Part shown: positions 44,044 through 53,218 of the stretch, in pieces
Layout: the number at the start of each line of letters is the position of its first letter
Position numbering within the stretch: position 1 is the stretch's first letter
Assembly (NCBI GenBank): GCA_964358545.1
Contig: CAYHQN010000008.1
Location: forward strand, 1 to 64,000
Direction of reading: 5' to 3'
DNA length: 64,000 bases
Source: CAINVV01 sp031432175
GTDB lineage: Bacteria; Bacteroidota; Bacteroidia; Bacteroidales; Prolixibacteraceae
The notes under the pieces: generated by a model
The model's input: only the letters and a program-made list of their open reading frames with translations
The model's database searches: none
What the model was told of the DNA's origin: nothing
Made by a program: the position numbers and the translations under genes

Positions 44044-44143
44044 NNNNNNNNNNNNNNNNNNNNNNNNNNNNNNNNNNNNNNNNNNNNNNNNNNNNNNNNN
44101 NNNNNNNNNNNNNNNNNNNNNNNNNNNNNNNNNNNNNNNNNNN
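44044..44143. other. Scaffold gap (100 N) inside the adhesin gene
   Basis: Exactly 100 N between repeat units. One side ends VINAQPQAP and the other begins PTVGAITQPTCG, so the true gap may be near zero or may hide whole units collapsed in assembly. Confidence 0.95.
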
Positions 44144-47100
44144 TAGGGGCCTGCGGCTGTGCATTGATGACCACATTAGCGGATGCAGTTGAGGTACACC
44201 CTGCAGCATTGGTAACGGTAAAATTGTGTGTGCCGGTAGCTATGCCGGAGAGGGTTGTGCTTGCGCCTGTTCCGGTGATACTTCCAGGATTAATTGTCCA
44301 TGTTCCTGAAGCAGGCAGTCCGCTCAAAGCCACACTTCCGGTAGCTGTGCCGCAGGTCGGCTGGGTGATGGCGCCTACTGTCGGTGCAGACGGCGCGGAC
44401 GGATCGTTCAGGGTTGCATTAACACCAGTTGGAGAAGTACAGCCGTTGACGGTGATTTGTAAATCATTATAAGTACCAACTGTAGTTGCAATAGTTGCTG
44501 TGGAACCGGCTACAATGACTCCGGTAAAACTGCCTGTACTATGAGCGATGGTGTAGGTGCCATTTGTAACATTGGTCAATGTGAGCGGGATACTTCCATT
44601 TCCACCGCAGGTTGCAGGATTGGTGATTGATCCTACTGAAATTGCCGGGGTCAGCGGTTGGGCATTGATCACGGCAGGACCGGAAGCAGGTGAAATACAA
44701 CCATCTTGATTGGTAACGGTGAAGGTACTGGTACCGACAGGAATACCGCTGACAGTAACTGATGTGCCAGTACCTGTTCCAACTATATTACCACCTGAAG
44801 AAACGATAACGGTCCAGGTTCCTGATGCCGGCAGTCCGCTCAAAGCCACACTTCCGGTGGCTGTATCGCAGGTTGGTTGGGTGATAGTGCCTACTATTGG
44901 AGCAGACGGAGTGGCCGGTTGGGCATTAACGGTCAGGGAGGTGGTTGCTGAAGTACAGCCTGCTGCATTGGTGGTGGTAACGGTATAAGCTCCTGCTGTC
45001 AGACCAGAGAATACGGCTCCTGCCTGGGTTACCGGAGCTACAACAGGGCTGGTTCCTGTCACAGTATAAGTAATGCCTGCTCCCGGTGCGGGTACCGTTA
45101 CCGTAATGGTTCCGGTCGGTACGGCACAGGTTGGCTGAACCGTTACACTGGCTGTCGGGGCGGATGGAGTAGTTGAAACATTAGCTGTGACATCAAATCT
45201 TGAAGCGCTCTCAGCTCCGTTAACAGTTTGGCTTGCATAATAGTGAATACCATCTGCCAGAGCTGTAGAATTAGCCAGTGCGCTACCGTCGCTGGAAGCA
45301 GCATACCATTTGATGCCAGTACCTGTAGCTGTTAAACCGGCAACTGTTGGAGCAGCGCCTGAACAGAATGACTGAGTGGCTGTTCCTGTTGGAGCTGTAG
45401 GATTAACAGTAAATGTACTGCTTGTTCCTGTTTCTGTGCTGCTGGTTTTAGTAGCTGTAATTGTTTTACCTGTTCCGGCCTGTGTGAGGGTCACAGATTC
45501 TACTCTCACGCCACTTGTGAATGCTGAAGTAACAGAAGGAGTGATCGTTCCTGCATTAGTTGACAGGTCTGTTGTACCGGTAAATCCTGTTACAGTATTG
45601 TTATTTACATCCTGAGCGGTGATGGTGATATCGAATGCAGTTCCTACAGTTTGGGTAGAAATCGTAGCGATGGCAAAATGATGCAAAACGCCTGCCGTTC
45701 CTGTTGCTGTAAATGTCAAAGGAGAACCTGTCAGCCCTGTGCTTGTAGCTGTTAATGTGTTAGATCCTGCTGTAGGACCCAAAGTCCAACTTCCGACAGT
45801 AGCTATACCGCTGGCATTGGTCGTTGTAGAAAGTCCTGTTCCGGATCCACCGCCTGTGGCAACGGCAAATGTTACGCTAACACCGGAAACCGGGTTATTG
45901 CTAGCATCTTTTACAATTACACTTGGGGCGGTTGAGACGGCTGTTCCGACGGTAGCTGATTGACCATCGCCTGCGTTGATGGCGATATGAGTAGCTGCTC
46001 CGGCTGTCACTGTAACGGAATTATTACCACTTACCGCATTGTTAAGAACGGAGGTAGCGGTCATTGTTACTGTTCCGGCCCCTACGCCTGTGAGCTTGTT
46101 GGTGCTGGTTATAGTGGCAGAGCCGGTACCATTGGTTCTTGACCAGGTATAGGTATCTGCGACGGTGTTATTGGATGCATCTTTAGAAACAGCTGTATAT
46201 CCGTTAGACTCTACACCTGACACGATACTTGCATCACCCGAAACAACGACAGAAGCTACTGCACCGGCAGTGAGTGCAAATGAATTTGATACGGCTGCAG
46301 TTAAACCTGACGGAGTAAATGTAAGGGTGAAGTTACCTGCTGTTCCGGTGATGACCAGGTTGGTAAAGGTGGCCACACCACTACCGTTTGTGGAAACGGT
46401 TGTTGTTCCGGTGAGTACTCCGGAGCCAGATGTAATGGTTGCAACAACATTGAGACCTGAAGTGCTTACATTGTTATTGCTTGCATCCTGCAACTGTACG
46501 ATAGGTTGAGTGGTCAGGGCTACGCCGTTGACTGCTCCGCTTGGTTGAGTAGTTAATACACCTTTGGTAGCTGTGGTGGATATTCCGGTGGCTGTAAATG
46601 TCAAAGGAGAACCTGTCAGACCTGTGCTTGTGGCTGTTAATGTGTTAGATCCTGCCGTAGAACCCAAAGTCCAGCTTCCTACCGTAGCGATACCGCTGCC
46701 ATTGGTCGTTGCCGAAAGCCCTGTTCCTGATCCACCGCCTGTGGCAACGGCAAATGTTACGCTAACACCTGAAACCGGGTTATTGCTTGCATCTTTTACA
46801 ATTACACTTGGGGCGGTTGAGACGGCTGTTCCGACGGTAGTTGATTGATTATTGCCGGAGTTGATGGCGATCTGCGTGGCCGAACCTGCTGTAATATTAA
46901 ATGCCGAAGATGTTGCTGCGGTCAAAACAGGTGAGCTGCTTGCCCCCAGGGTGTAACCTGTCCCTGATTTATTGATGGACAGACCGCTGAAGGTGGCAAT
47001 ACCACCGCTGGCCGTTGCTGCCCCACCTCCGGTCAATGTACCGCTGCCCGGGTTTGTGCCGATGGCCAGCGTTACCGTCGTCGTGTTGTCAGTTGTAACC

Positions 47101-47222
47101 AGGTTGCCGTTCGCATCTTCAATACGTACTGTCACCGCCGGACTGATCGTTGCTCCGCCTACTGCACTGGTCGGCTGTTGTAAGAATGCCAACTTCGTGG
47201 CTGCACCTGCAGAGAAGGTGAT
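44144..47222 (-). CDS. Giant type IX adhesin, middle part (gap-bounded)
   Basis: About 1026 codons, open throughout, between two gaps. Near the upstream gap are units of the form TKLAFLQQPTSAVGGATISP. Then come Big-1-type Ig-like units (NNPVSGVSVTFAVATGGGSG with NPxxTATSTGLTGSPLTFTA) in near-identical copies, an Ig-like domain with IKWYAASSDGSALANST, a SprB-like unit (PTCAVPTGTITVTVPAPGAG) and the first PTCGTATGSVALSGLPASG units. The composition is Thr/Ser/Gly/Ala-rich, with almost no Lys. It is an extracellular stalk or adhesin region. Reading-frame shifts at the gaps come from placeholder N counts and should not be read as real. Confidence 0.88.
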
Positions 47223-47322
47223 NNNNNNNNNNNNNNNNNNNNNNNNNNNNNNNNNNNNNNNNNNNNNNNNNNNNNNNNNNNNNNNNNNNNNNNNNNNNNN
47301 NNNNNNNNNNNNNNNNNNNNNN
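47223..47322. other. Scaffold gap (100 N) inside the adhesin gene
   Basis: Exactly 100 N. The same 75-base sequence (coding VGGATISPAVTVRIEDA) occurs on both sides (about 47115-47188 and 47323-47398), so the gap lies between two copies of a tandem unit. Confidence 0.95.
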
Positions 47323-49308
47323 CGCATCTTCAATACGTACTGTCACCGCCGGACTGATCGTTGCTCCGCCTACTGCATTGGTCGGCTGTTGTAAGAATAC
47401 TAGTTTCGAGGCCGTGCCTGCAACAAAAGTCTGTGCCCCTCCCGCAGTCGTTGATCCCGATTTCGAACCACTGGAGAAACTAAAATCCGTAGTTGCTAAG
47501 GCATTGACACTTAAAGTATTTCCAACTGTTGCCCCAGCTGCAATATCAGCGGTAATATATATATATCCAGGTGTTCCGACATTTATTGCCTGTGATAAAA
47601 ACGAAGGAAATGTTTTTGCTCCGGCTGTGCCTGGTGTTGTGTATGTACTCAATACGGTACCACCACCTGTAAAGGTGCTGGTGGTTTGATACCAAACTTT
47701 AAGATTGGTTAGTCCTGCAGATGTGTAAGTTCCTGCCGTTGTACAGGTCATCCCGGTAAGTGTGGCATTGGCTGTAGTAATGGTAAGCATTGATGTAGAC
47801 AATACTACATTCGTTGTTCCAACTACAATATTTGCGGCAGTTATTTGTGTGCCATTATCCGATAATGCTATACTGGGGGAAGTAGATGTGGCAACTGTAA
47901 CAATACCGTTGGTTGCTGCAAAATAGGTGTTGTTCTGATTTGTTGCAGATGAAGATGTTGAACCCCATGTTCCGTTAACTGTGCCCGTTCCGCCAAGTGT
48001 TAATGTACCTACGCTAATATTCAAGCCAGTACCAATACTAGCCGTAGCCGACCCTGAAGGTGCAATACTTAAATTGCCAGCTACTGAAGTCCCTGTTGCT
48101 ATTGATTTTGCGCCACTGCCAGAAAGTATAAGATTGCTGTATGCCACAACTATCACTGTCTGAGCCCCTGCACCACTGTAATTGACCGTGTTTCCGGCAG
48201 CACTTACAGTAAGCGTTGTAATTGTAGGTACGGTAGGAGTAGTACTGATATTAAGCGTGCTGGTAGCTGTTGCATTATTAAAACTGGTAATTGTACTCGA
48301 ACCGGAGTGGTTAACTATACCGGCGGCGTTGTTAGTGATGCCGGTAATTGCTCCCGAACCAGTGATATTTATGGTGCCGGTGTTGGTAAAATTGGCAAGG
48401 GCGGTGGTTGTTGTTCCCGTGTTGGAACGGTTAATAATCCCGGCATTGGCAAGGGTGGTAATTGAACAGGATGCTGCGGTTCCACTGAGATTAAGTGTAC
48501 CTGTTGCCGCGTTTGAGAATTGACCAGTTCCACCTAAAGCTGTTGCAGCAGTAAATGCTCCGTTGTTAGTTACAGTAACGCCTGTTACAGTTACCTGCGT
48601 AAAACTAAATGAGCCGGTCCCTCCAGTGACTTGGGCGTTAGTATTGAAAGTTGCTCCACCGGCATTAAAAACATTAGAACTGTTATTAGTTATACCATTG
48701 TTAAAAATCAAACGAGTTGAGAAAGTTGACGCTGTAGAAGTCCAGGTTCCACCTGGATTTATTGTTACCAATCCAGTAAAAGTTTTTACACCAGTGCTTG
48801 AAGATATGGTCAGGGTGCCGGTCACTGAGGTGGTTCCTGAAACAGTGATTGCAAAGGCCCCCACTGTAAGAGTAGATGCGCTGGCGATACTAAGGTTAGT
48901 ACAAGCTGCTGTGGCATCAACCGTAACGGTGAATCCTCCTTCGATAAAAACATTATCTGCAGCTACAGGCGCGGTTGCACCAGGTATTCCTCCTGAAGTT
49001 GCAGACCATACGGCGGTTGAAGTCCAGGCACCACTGGCAACTGAAAAGCGATCTGCAGACATAGCAACAGATACAGATGTCAATAAAACCACAACCAGCA
49101 CCATCGCCTTTACTGGTAGCAAAAATTTTCGTACGGGTTTATGTGTTGCACCCGGCAGGATTGATGGGTTGAACCGGGTTTGAGTGTCTCTCTTTCCTAA
49201 TACCTCTTCTATCCCCCCACAGCTCCGCTCAAGACCCCTGGAATCACTTCCCATGGCCTCTACCGCTAGTGGCGCCGGATGATGTTGGTATTTAGAAAGA
49301 TAAATCAT
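47323..49308 (-). CDS. Giant type IX adhesin, N-terminal part (gap-bounded)
   Basis: About 662 codons from ATG 49306-49308 to the gap. A hydrophobic signal segment, VKAMVLVVVLLTSVSVAMSA, is preceded by an unusual 65-residue N-terminal stretch. The true start may be internal, for example the Met of AVEAMGSD. After the signal comes a beta-helix-like region rich in short Thr/Ser/Gly/Asn turns (FIEGGFTVTVDATAACTNLS, SGTTSVTGTLTISSSTGVKT) and then the first LQQPTNAVGGATISPAV unit. The protein would total over 3000 residues. It is read leftward ahead of its PorP/SprF partner, just after a small winged-helix gene. Confidence 0.85.
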
Positions 49309-49317
49309 TATGCTATC

Positions 49318-49338
49318 AGATCATATTGTTTATGATCT
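49318..49338. promoter_or_regulatory. Palindromic operator candidate before the adhesin gene
   Basis: Perfect 8-base arms AGATCATA (49318-49325) and TATGATCT (49331-49338) with a 5-base spacer lie 9 bases upstream of the adhesin start and overlap the stop codon of the small winged-helix gene. The symmetry fits a dimeric DNA-binding protein. Confidence 0.4.
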
Positions 49339-49540
49339 AAGAATTTGGGGCTTCGTTTTCCTGAAGTGTCAACGGGGCAGGATAGTAACGATTGTCAATC
49401 TTTTGAACCTTTCCCTCGTTTAACAACTTTTTGGTCACATAACCGAGCCGGAGCTTACTCTGCTGAAGCGTTGCTTCCATTTCTGAAATCATCACTCCAT
49501 TTGCGTGTTCATTGATGAATTTCTGTATCAATTCTTCCAT
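49337..49540 (-). CDS. Small winged-helix-like protein
   Basis: A 67-residue protein: EELIQKFINEHANGVMISEM, then LRLGYVTKKLLNEGKVQKID and NRYYPAP. The pattern of two helices followed by a KKLLNEGKVQK helix-wing and Tyr strand is that of a minimal winged helix-turn-helix. No exact family is recognised. It reads in the same direction as the adhesin and ends 28 bases before it, with a palindrome in between, so a local regulator is plausible. Confidence 0.6.
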   Translation of the reverse strand: MEELIQKFINEHANGVMISEMEATLQQSKLRLGYVTKKLLNEGKVQKIDNRYYPAPLTLQENEAPNS

Positions 49541-49678
49541 ACTAATACTGTATTAAATGTTACGCTTTCATTATCAATGCTCATAAATAAAAACCGTCCT
49601 GCTTATTTTGGTTCTTCACAAATCAAAATATATTACTTTAACTGTCTCAAATTCAAAAAGATAAATTACAAAATTAAA

Positions 49679-50164
49679 TTATGTTTTTATCAACTTAGTA
49701 CAATGGGATGAAAAGAAGGGTGAGTTGTGCGCTCTGTGCGCACAACTGTGCGAGCAGAGAGGCGATTCCGAATACCCCAGGATCGCGCCGTGACCTGCCG
49801 CATCAATACCAATGATGTAGGAAAATGAGCCGTTGGGCCCCATTAAAAGGCCGGCAACCGGGTCAAGCTTTTGCATGTCAACATAGGGGATCTCGCTCTG
49901 CGAAACATCATTGCCGGGAGGAGTGGTAAAACCCAGTAGTACACCATTCGTCTTTTGGGAAACATAGCCATCTCCATCGGGATCCACTGCATTACCGGGG
50001 GTGAGTGCGGGTTTGAGAACCATCCCCTGTATCAGGCCAAAGCTCACATCCGTATAGGATAACCAAAGGAAAAATAAGACAAAAGAAAAACGATACGTTT
50101 TTTTTACGAACAGATCATTTAGAATTTGAAAAAACTGCGCGTGAATGGTTCGCATTTTATTCAT
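49679..50164 (-). pseudogene. Truncated exported multi-domain protein, N-terminal remnant
   Basis: A 161-codon frame opens with a basic region and hydrophobic segment (FSFVLFFLWLSYTDVSFG), followed by PALTPGNAVDPDGDGYVSQK, GNDVSQSEIPYVDMQKLDP and NGSFSYIIGIDAAGHGAILG. This is the characteristic beginning of large Bacteroidota surface proteins, which normally continue for many hundred residues. Here it runs after about 130 residues into a palindrome-rich GTGCGC tract (hairpin GTTGTGCG/CGCACAAC at 49724-49746) and stops. It is probably a decayed neighbour or a cut-off paralog of the giant adhesin. Confidence 0.65.
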
Positions 50165-50469
50165 GATGTTTCACTTAAAAAAATATGAACTTAAATTCAG
50201 GTATCAGTTTTCAGTAAAAAATAATTATTCCATGAACCAGGGAGGTTGGAATACACATTACAATTTTAGTGCCAAAATTAGAAATGGATAAAAATCAGCA
50301 ATTTAAATCATGCTATATCTACTATTGATCATACAATTTAACGATATAATTTAGATTAATTATAAATAATGAATTAGTAAAATATTCGATTTTTTTTTAA
50401 AGAAACACAGGTGTGCGGTCAGCTGTGCGCATCCCCAATCTTATCCTTCTGTTCTACAAAAAAACTATC
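50165..50469. other. AT-rich gap without supported genes
   Basis: About 300 bases of AT-rich sequence upstream of the truncated exported gene. A GTGTGCGG...CTGTGCGC stretch at 50409-50430 resembles the tract at the end of that gene. No gene or clear promoter is seen. Confidence 0.5.
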
Positions 50470-50510
50470 AAAAAAAGGGCACAACAGATTAAAAATTCTG
50501 TTGTGCCCTA
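50470..50510 (-). terminator. Terminator downstream of the AAA ATPase gene
   Basis: Arms of 13 bases, AGGGCACAACAGA (50476-50488) and TCTGTTGTGCCCT (50497-50509), form a strong stem. Leftward it is followed by seven T. It lies about 140 bases past the ATPase stop. Confidence 0.75.
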
Positions 50511-50645
50511 TCTGCCCAAAGAGGTCTTTCCCTATTCTTATTTTCCACAGGATCGTCCCGAAATAGCTGCATTGTTTGCTATATACCTAGGATTATCCGG
50601 CTTCGGTGTATTTGGTATCACCGGCCATTTCGGCCTTCCATCTTC

Positions 50646-51776
50646 CTAAAAATTATTCTTTAGCCAAATCCCGAAGAATCGATCGTAGATCTGAAAGACA
50701 TTTTTCTCCTGTGTAACTAAATCCTTAGCTATTAAATACCGGAGCGCCGATTGAACGGAACTGGGAGTGTGAAGCTTATATTTTCGAACAAAGTCACCGG
50801 ATGTTACAGCAGAAGCTTTTCCTTCTTTGGATATGGCGATTAAAATTTCTTTCTGCTTCTCGGGTAATCGGGATAATATTTCCTGATAAGTAAACTCTTG
50901 AGCCGAAATAAGGTTCTTTAATGCCTCGTCAAACATGAGTAAAGTACAGTTTTCACCTACAGGGGTTAAGGAATAAAGTTCGTTGAAAAGAATTTGCAAA
51001 TACCAGGTATGACCTTCAAAGTTGTTGTAAACCTTGTCAATAATTTCAGATTCTACATGCCGTTTGCCGGCTTCAAAATGATTACAGACAAATTCCTTGT
51101 AATTATCGGCAGAGATACTTTCAAGATGCATCATTCCAACGCTTTGATAAAATGGTCTCGCCGGACTTTGAAACAAATTTGACATGGTGTGTTGCTGACT
51201 TCCAGCAAAAATAAAACGGGTGTTTTTACAGTTCTGAATCAAAGTTCTTAAAACCGCTTCCACATTCGCTTCGGCATAGTGCCCAATCTGTTGAAACTCA
51301 TCAATTGCAACGATACAAGGTCTGTTCGCCAGTTCCAAATAGTGGAATATCTCTTCCAAAGTGTTGTTAGCCTCCTGGATATCTCCCAAACCAATTTCAA
51401 ATGAAGGCTCGCCAGTATCACGGTTCAACCTGAACCCTGCTCTTAACGATATAATAACAGAGAAGAAATGATCCAGAAACTTACTGCCTTTGGGTTTCAA
51501 TTCTTCAAAAATTTCTTTGCCTAAAGCGAAAACAAATTCACGCAAACTGCTAGTGGCGTAAATATCAATGAAAAACGTGTAATAATTATCTTTGATCTCT
51601 TTTGCCTGAAAACAGTGTCGAATCAATCCCGTCTTTCCCATTCTTCTCGTGGAAATGATAGCCACATTCCGGCCATTTGTCAGATAACGTATCAAATTTT
51701 TGCTCTCATCATCACGGTCGCAGAAATAATAAGGTGATATATAGCCACTTATAACAAACGGATTTTTCAATGACAT
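50646..51776 (-). CDS. AAA ATPase of the archaeal-type ATP-binding family (ATPase_2)
   Basis: A 376-residue STAND/AAA-type ATPase. The start NPFVISGYISPYYFCDRDDE is the typical region before the P-loop. Walker A is STRRMGKTGLI near residue 43, and Walker B is CIVAIDEFQQIG near 154. A C-terminal winged-helix part (about 285-370) follows. Families of this form are common in archaea and Bacteroidota, often in many copies, with no fixed function; some are linked to mobile DNA. It stands alone with an 11-bp inverted repeat just upstream (51794-51826) and a terminator behind. Confidence 0.9.
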   Translation of the reverse strand: MSLKNPFVISGYISPYYFCDRDDESKNLIRYLTNGRNVAIISTRRMGKTGLIRHCFQAKEIKDNYYTFFIDIYATSSLREFVFALGKEIFEELKPKGSKFLDHFFSVIISLRAGFRLNRDTGEPSFEIGLGDIQEANNTLEEIFHYLELANRPCIVAIDEFQQIGHYAEANVEAVLRTLIQNCKNTRFIFAGSQQHTMSNLFQSPARPFYQSVGMMHLESISADNYKEFVCNHFEAGKRHVESEIIDKVYNNFEGHTWYLQILFNELYSLTPVGENCTLLMFDEALKNLISAQEFTYQEILSRLPEKQKEILIAISKEGKASAVTSGDFVRKYKLHTPSSVQSALRYLIAKDLVTQEKNVFQIYDRFFGIWLKNNF

Positions 51777-51793
51777 TATTATTCTTTTTATAA

Positions 51794-51826
51794 TTATTGT
51801 AAATATAATAATTACATTTACAATAA
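51794..51826. promoter_or_regulatory. Inverted repeat upstream of the AAA ATPase gene
   Basis: Perfect 11-base arms TTATTGTAAAT (51794-51804) and ATTTACAATAA (51816-51826) with an 11-base AT spacer lie 18-50 bases before the start codon. It could be an operator; a transcript hairpin is also possible. Confidence 0.45.
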
Positions 51827-51892
51827 CAATGGAAAAGGAAAATAGAAATTAGAAAATTGTTGAATGGCCAGGGGCTGTGAAGCATGGACTGG

Positions 51893-52141
51893 CTATTTCT
51901 TATCCCCCACCTTCTGGTAAATCACATACGAATAAACAATCGGCACCGCCACCAGAATTACCATCAACGGCACAAAGACCCACTCGGGCTTTGGCACAAC
52001 GAAATAGAGAGCCATCCCAGCCAGACTGCCCCAAAACCAGAGTTTCCCGGCCATCTTGTGGGTGCGAACCCATACTTCATCGCTGTTGAGCGTCCAGGGC
52101 ACTTTGATCCCCACAAAATAGTTGGGCCTGAAATTCGCCAT
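51893..52141 (-). pseudogene. SdpI family immunity-like protein, C-terminal remnant
   Basis: From an ATG at 52139-52141 the frame reads MANFRPNYFVGIKVPWTLNS, then DEVWVRTHKMAGKLW, followed by two membrane helices. This is the conserved C-terminal half of SdpI, which normally has about 200 residues and more membrane helices before it. The missing N-terminal part is replaced by a fragment of a hydrolase gene. The neighbouring ArsR-type gene is an SdpR-like partner, so an sdpR-sdpI unit was once complete here. Confidence 0.65.
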
Positions 52142-52403
52142 TGTACACAATTCGCATGTTGGGTATTTCCAACTTCAATTTTGAATCCACAAAGGTGGTA
52201 ACCGTAACCGGAATGCCCTTTGCACCCTGATCCGGACTGTCCATGGTCGAACTGTAACCTTTGTCATTCCCTGTAATGTTGAAGACAATCCTCAACTGCA
52301 TTCCCTGTACCTTCAAAGCCCCATTCCACTGACCTGTAATCTCCTGAGCGTATAAACCAAGTACAGACATTACCAAAACCAATAATACTGCAATGTTTTT
52401 CAT
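52077..52403 (-). pseudogene. Alpha/beta hydrolase, N-terminal fragment fused to SdpI remnant
   Basis: A signal peptide (MKNIAVLLVLVMSVLGLYAQ) is followed by ITGQWNGALKVQGMQLRIVF and GYSSTMDSPDQGAKGIPVT, the N-terminal accessory domain typical of secreted Bacteroidota alpha/beta hydrolases. At about residue 88 (YNGEF, DNA near 52131-52136) homology ends and the DNA becomes the SdpI coding sequence in another frame. After about 20 out-of-frame residues a stop follows. No catalytic domain remains. The boundary marks a deletion. Confidence 0.7.
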
Positions 52404-52540
52404 GTTTTCAATTTTTAACTCTTTGTTTCACAAGTATATATTGCAACCTATTTCAATATATTCCTATTTATTTCCATCTATTTCTCTTTTTTCAACATTT
52501 CGCAGGACGATAAAGACAATCATGACCATGAGTGTTTCGG

Positions 52541-52563
52541 TCCCTGAGCGTAGCCGAAGGGTC
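52541..52563. repeat. Dispersed CCTGAGC-CGAAGGG repeat
   Basis: CCCTGAGCGTAGCCGAAGGG is a good copy of the element also seen near 5041 and 5611. It directly follows the short-repeat tail of the ArsR-type gene. Confidence 0.55.
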
Positions 52564-52585
52564 ACATTTCAATATTTTCCAATTT

Positions 52586-52843
52586 TCACATTTTCTTAAA
52601 TTGCATCAACCACATCATCACCCCATCAAACACCGTAGTATTGATCGAGTATTTGATGTACTGTCCCTCCCGGATGCTCACCACAAGACCGGCTTGTTTC
52701 AGCAAGTCGAGGTGATGGGAGATGCTTGGTTTGGTCATGCTAAAGCTGTCGGCAATCTCACCTGCAGTCATATCTCCCTTGTTGAGTAGTTCAAGGATCT
52801 CACGCCGGGTAGGATCGTTCAAGGCTTTGAAGAAAATATTCAT
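52586..52843 (-). CDS. ArsR-family repressor, SdpR-like
   Basis: An 85-residue winged-helix repressor from the ATG at 52841-52843: NIFFKALNDPTRREILELLN, then ITxGEIADSFSMTKPSISHH and LDLLKQAGLVVSIREGQYIK. This is the SdpR form, which has no metal-binding cysteines and represses an sdpRI operon. The downstream sdpI is now broken. The stop codon lies in a GAAAATGTGAAAATTGG-type repeat, so the end of the gene may have been altered. Confidence 0.9.
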   Translation of the reverse strand: MNIFFKALNDPTRREILELLNKGDMTAGEIADSFSMTKPSISHHLDLLKQAGLVVSIREGQYIKYSINTTVFDGVMMWLMQFKKM

Positions 52844-52912
52844 GACGAATAGACATTTAGACAAATATCTAAATATTATTTTTAATATGCAAATATTTGT
52901 GCAAGTAATTTA

Positions 52913-53214
52913 TTACACAGAGTTTCACAGAGAAGCACGGAGTTGCACAGAGATAAGAAAATAGTTTGAAAAGATTCTGAGGGTACATCAGATTGCTTCC
53001 CGCTTCGTGCCTCGCGGTCTCAAAGACGTAGCTGCCGTATCGTGAGGGGTGGAAGGGCGGCAGATTGCTTCCCGCTCGTGCCTCGCGGTCGCAATGACGA
53101 AGCAATCTATTGATAATCAAGAAAATATAAAAATCTGTCATTGGCAGGAGGAACAACCATTTCGTTTTCTCCCTCTGTGTAACTCTGTGCTTCTCTGTGA
53201 AACTCTGTGTAACT
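52913..53214. repeat. Inverted arms of 10-base tandem units between serS and the SdpR-like gene
   Basis: The left arm (52913-52952) consists of four 10-base units TTACACAGAG, TTTCACAGAG, AAGCACGGAG, TTGCACAGAG. The right arm (53173-53214) is the inverted copy with two mismatches in 40 bases. It ends 5 bases from the serS stop. The interior carries two copies of a palindromic AGATTGCTTCCCGC...CGCAATGACG repeat (about 52987-53035 and 53072-53110) and no gene. Confidence 0.8.
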
Positions 53215-53218
53215 ATTT

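Noticed and set aside
47119..47333. Apparent start MKM at 47333 and apparent stop at 47119 next to the N gap.
   Set aside because: Both arise from reading across a 100-N placeholder in the wrong frame. The frames on each side match the same repeat unit and should be joined.
41285..49183. Long open frames on the + strand opposite the adhesin gene.
   Set aside because: They are mirror frames of a Thr/Ser/Gly/Ala-rich coding sequence with few stop codons on the other strand. None has a recognisable domain, and their Val/Pro-rich repeats follow the adhesin units.
50413..50649. Open frame of 78 residues on the + strand with a hydrophobic end.
   Set aside because: It crosses a strong terminator hairpin, overlaps the end of the ATPase gene and has no recognisable start signal or family.
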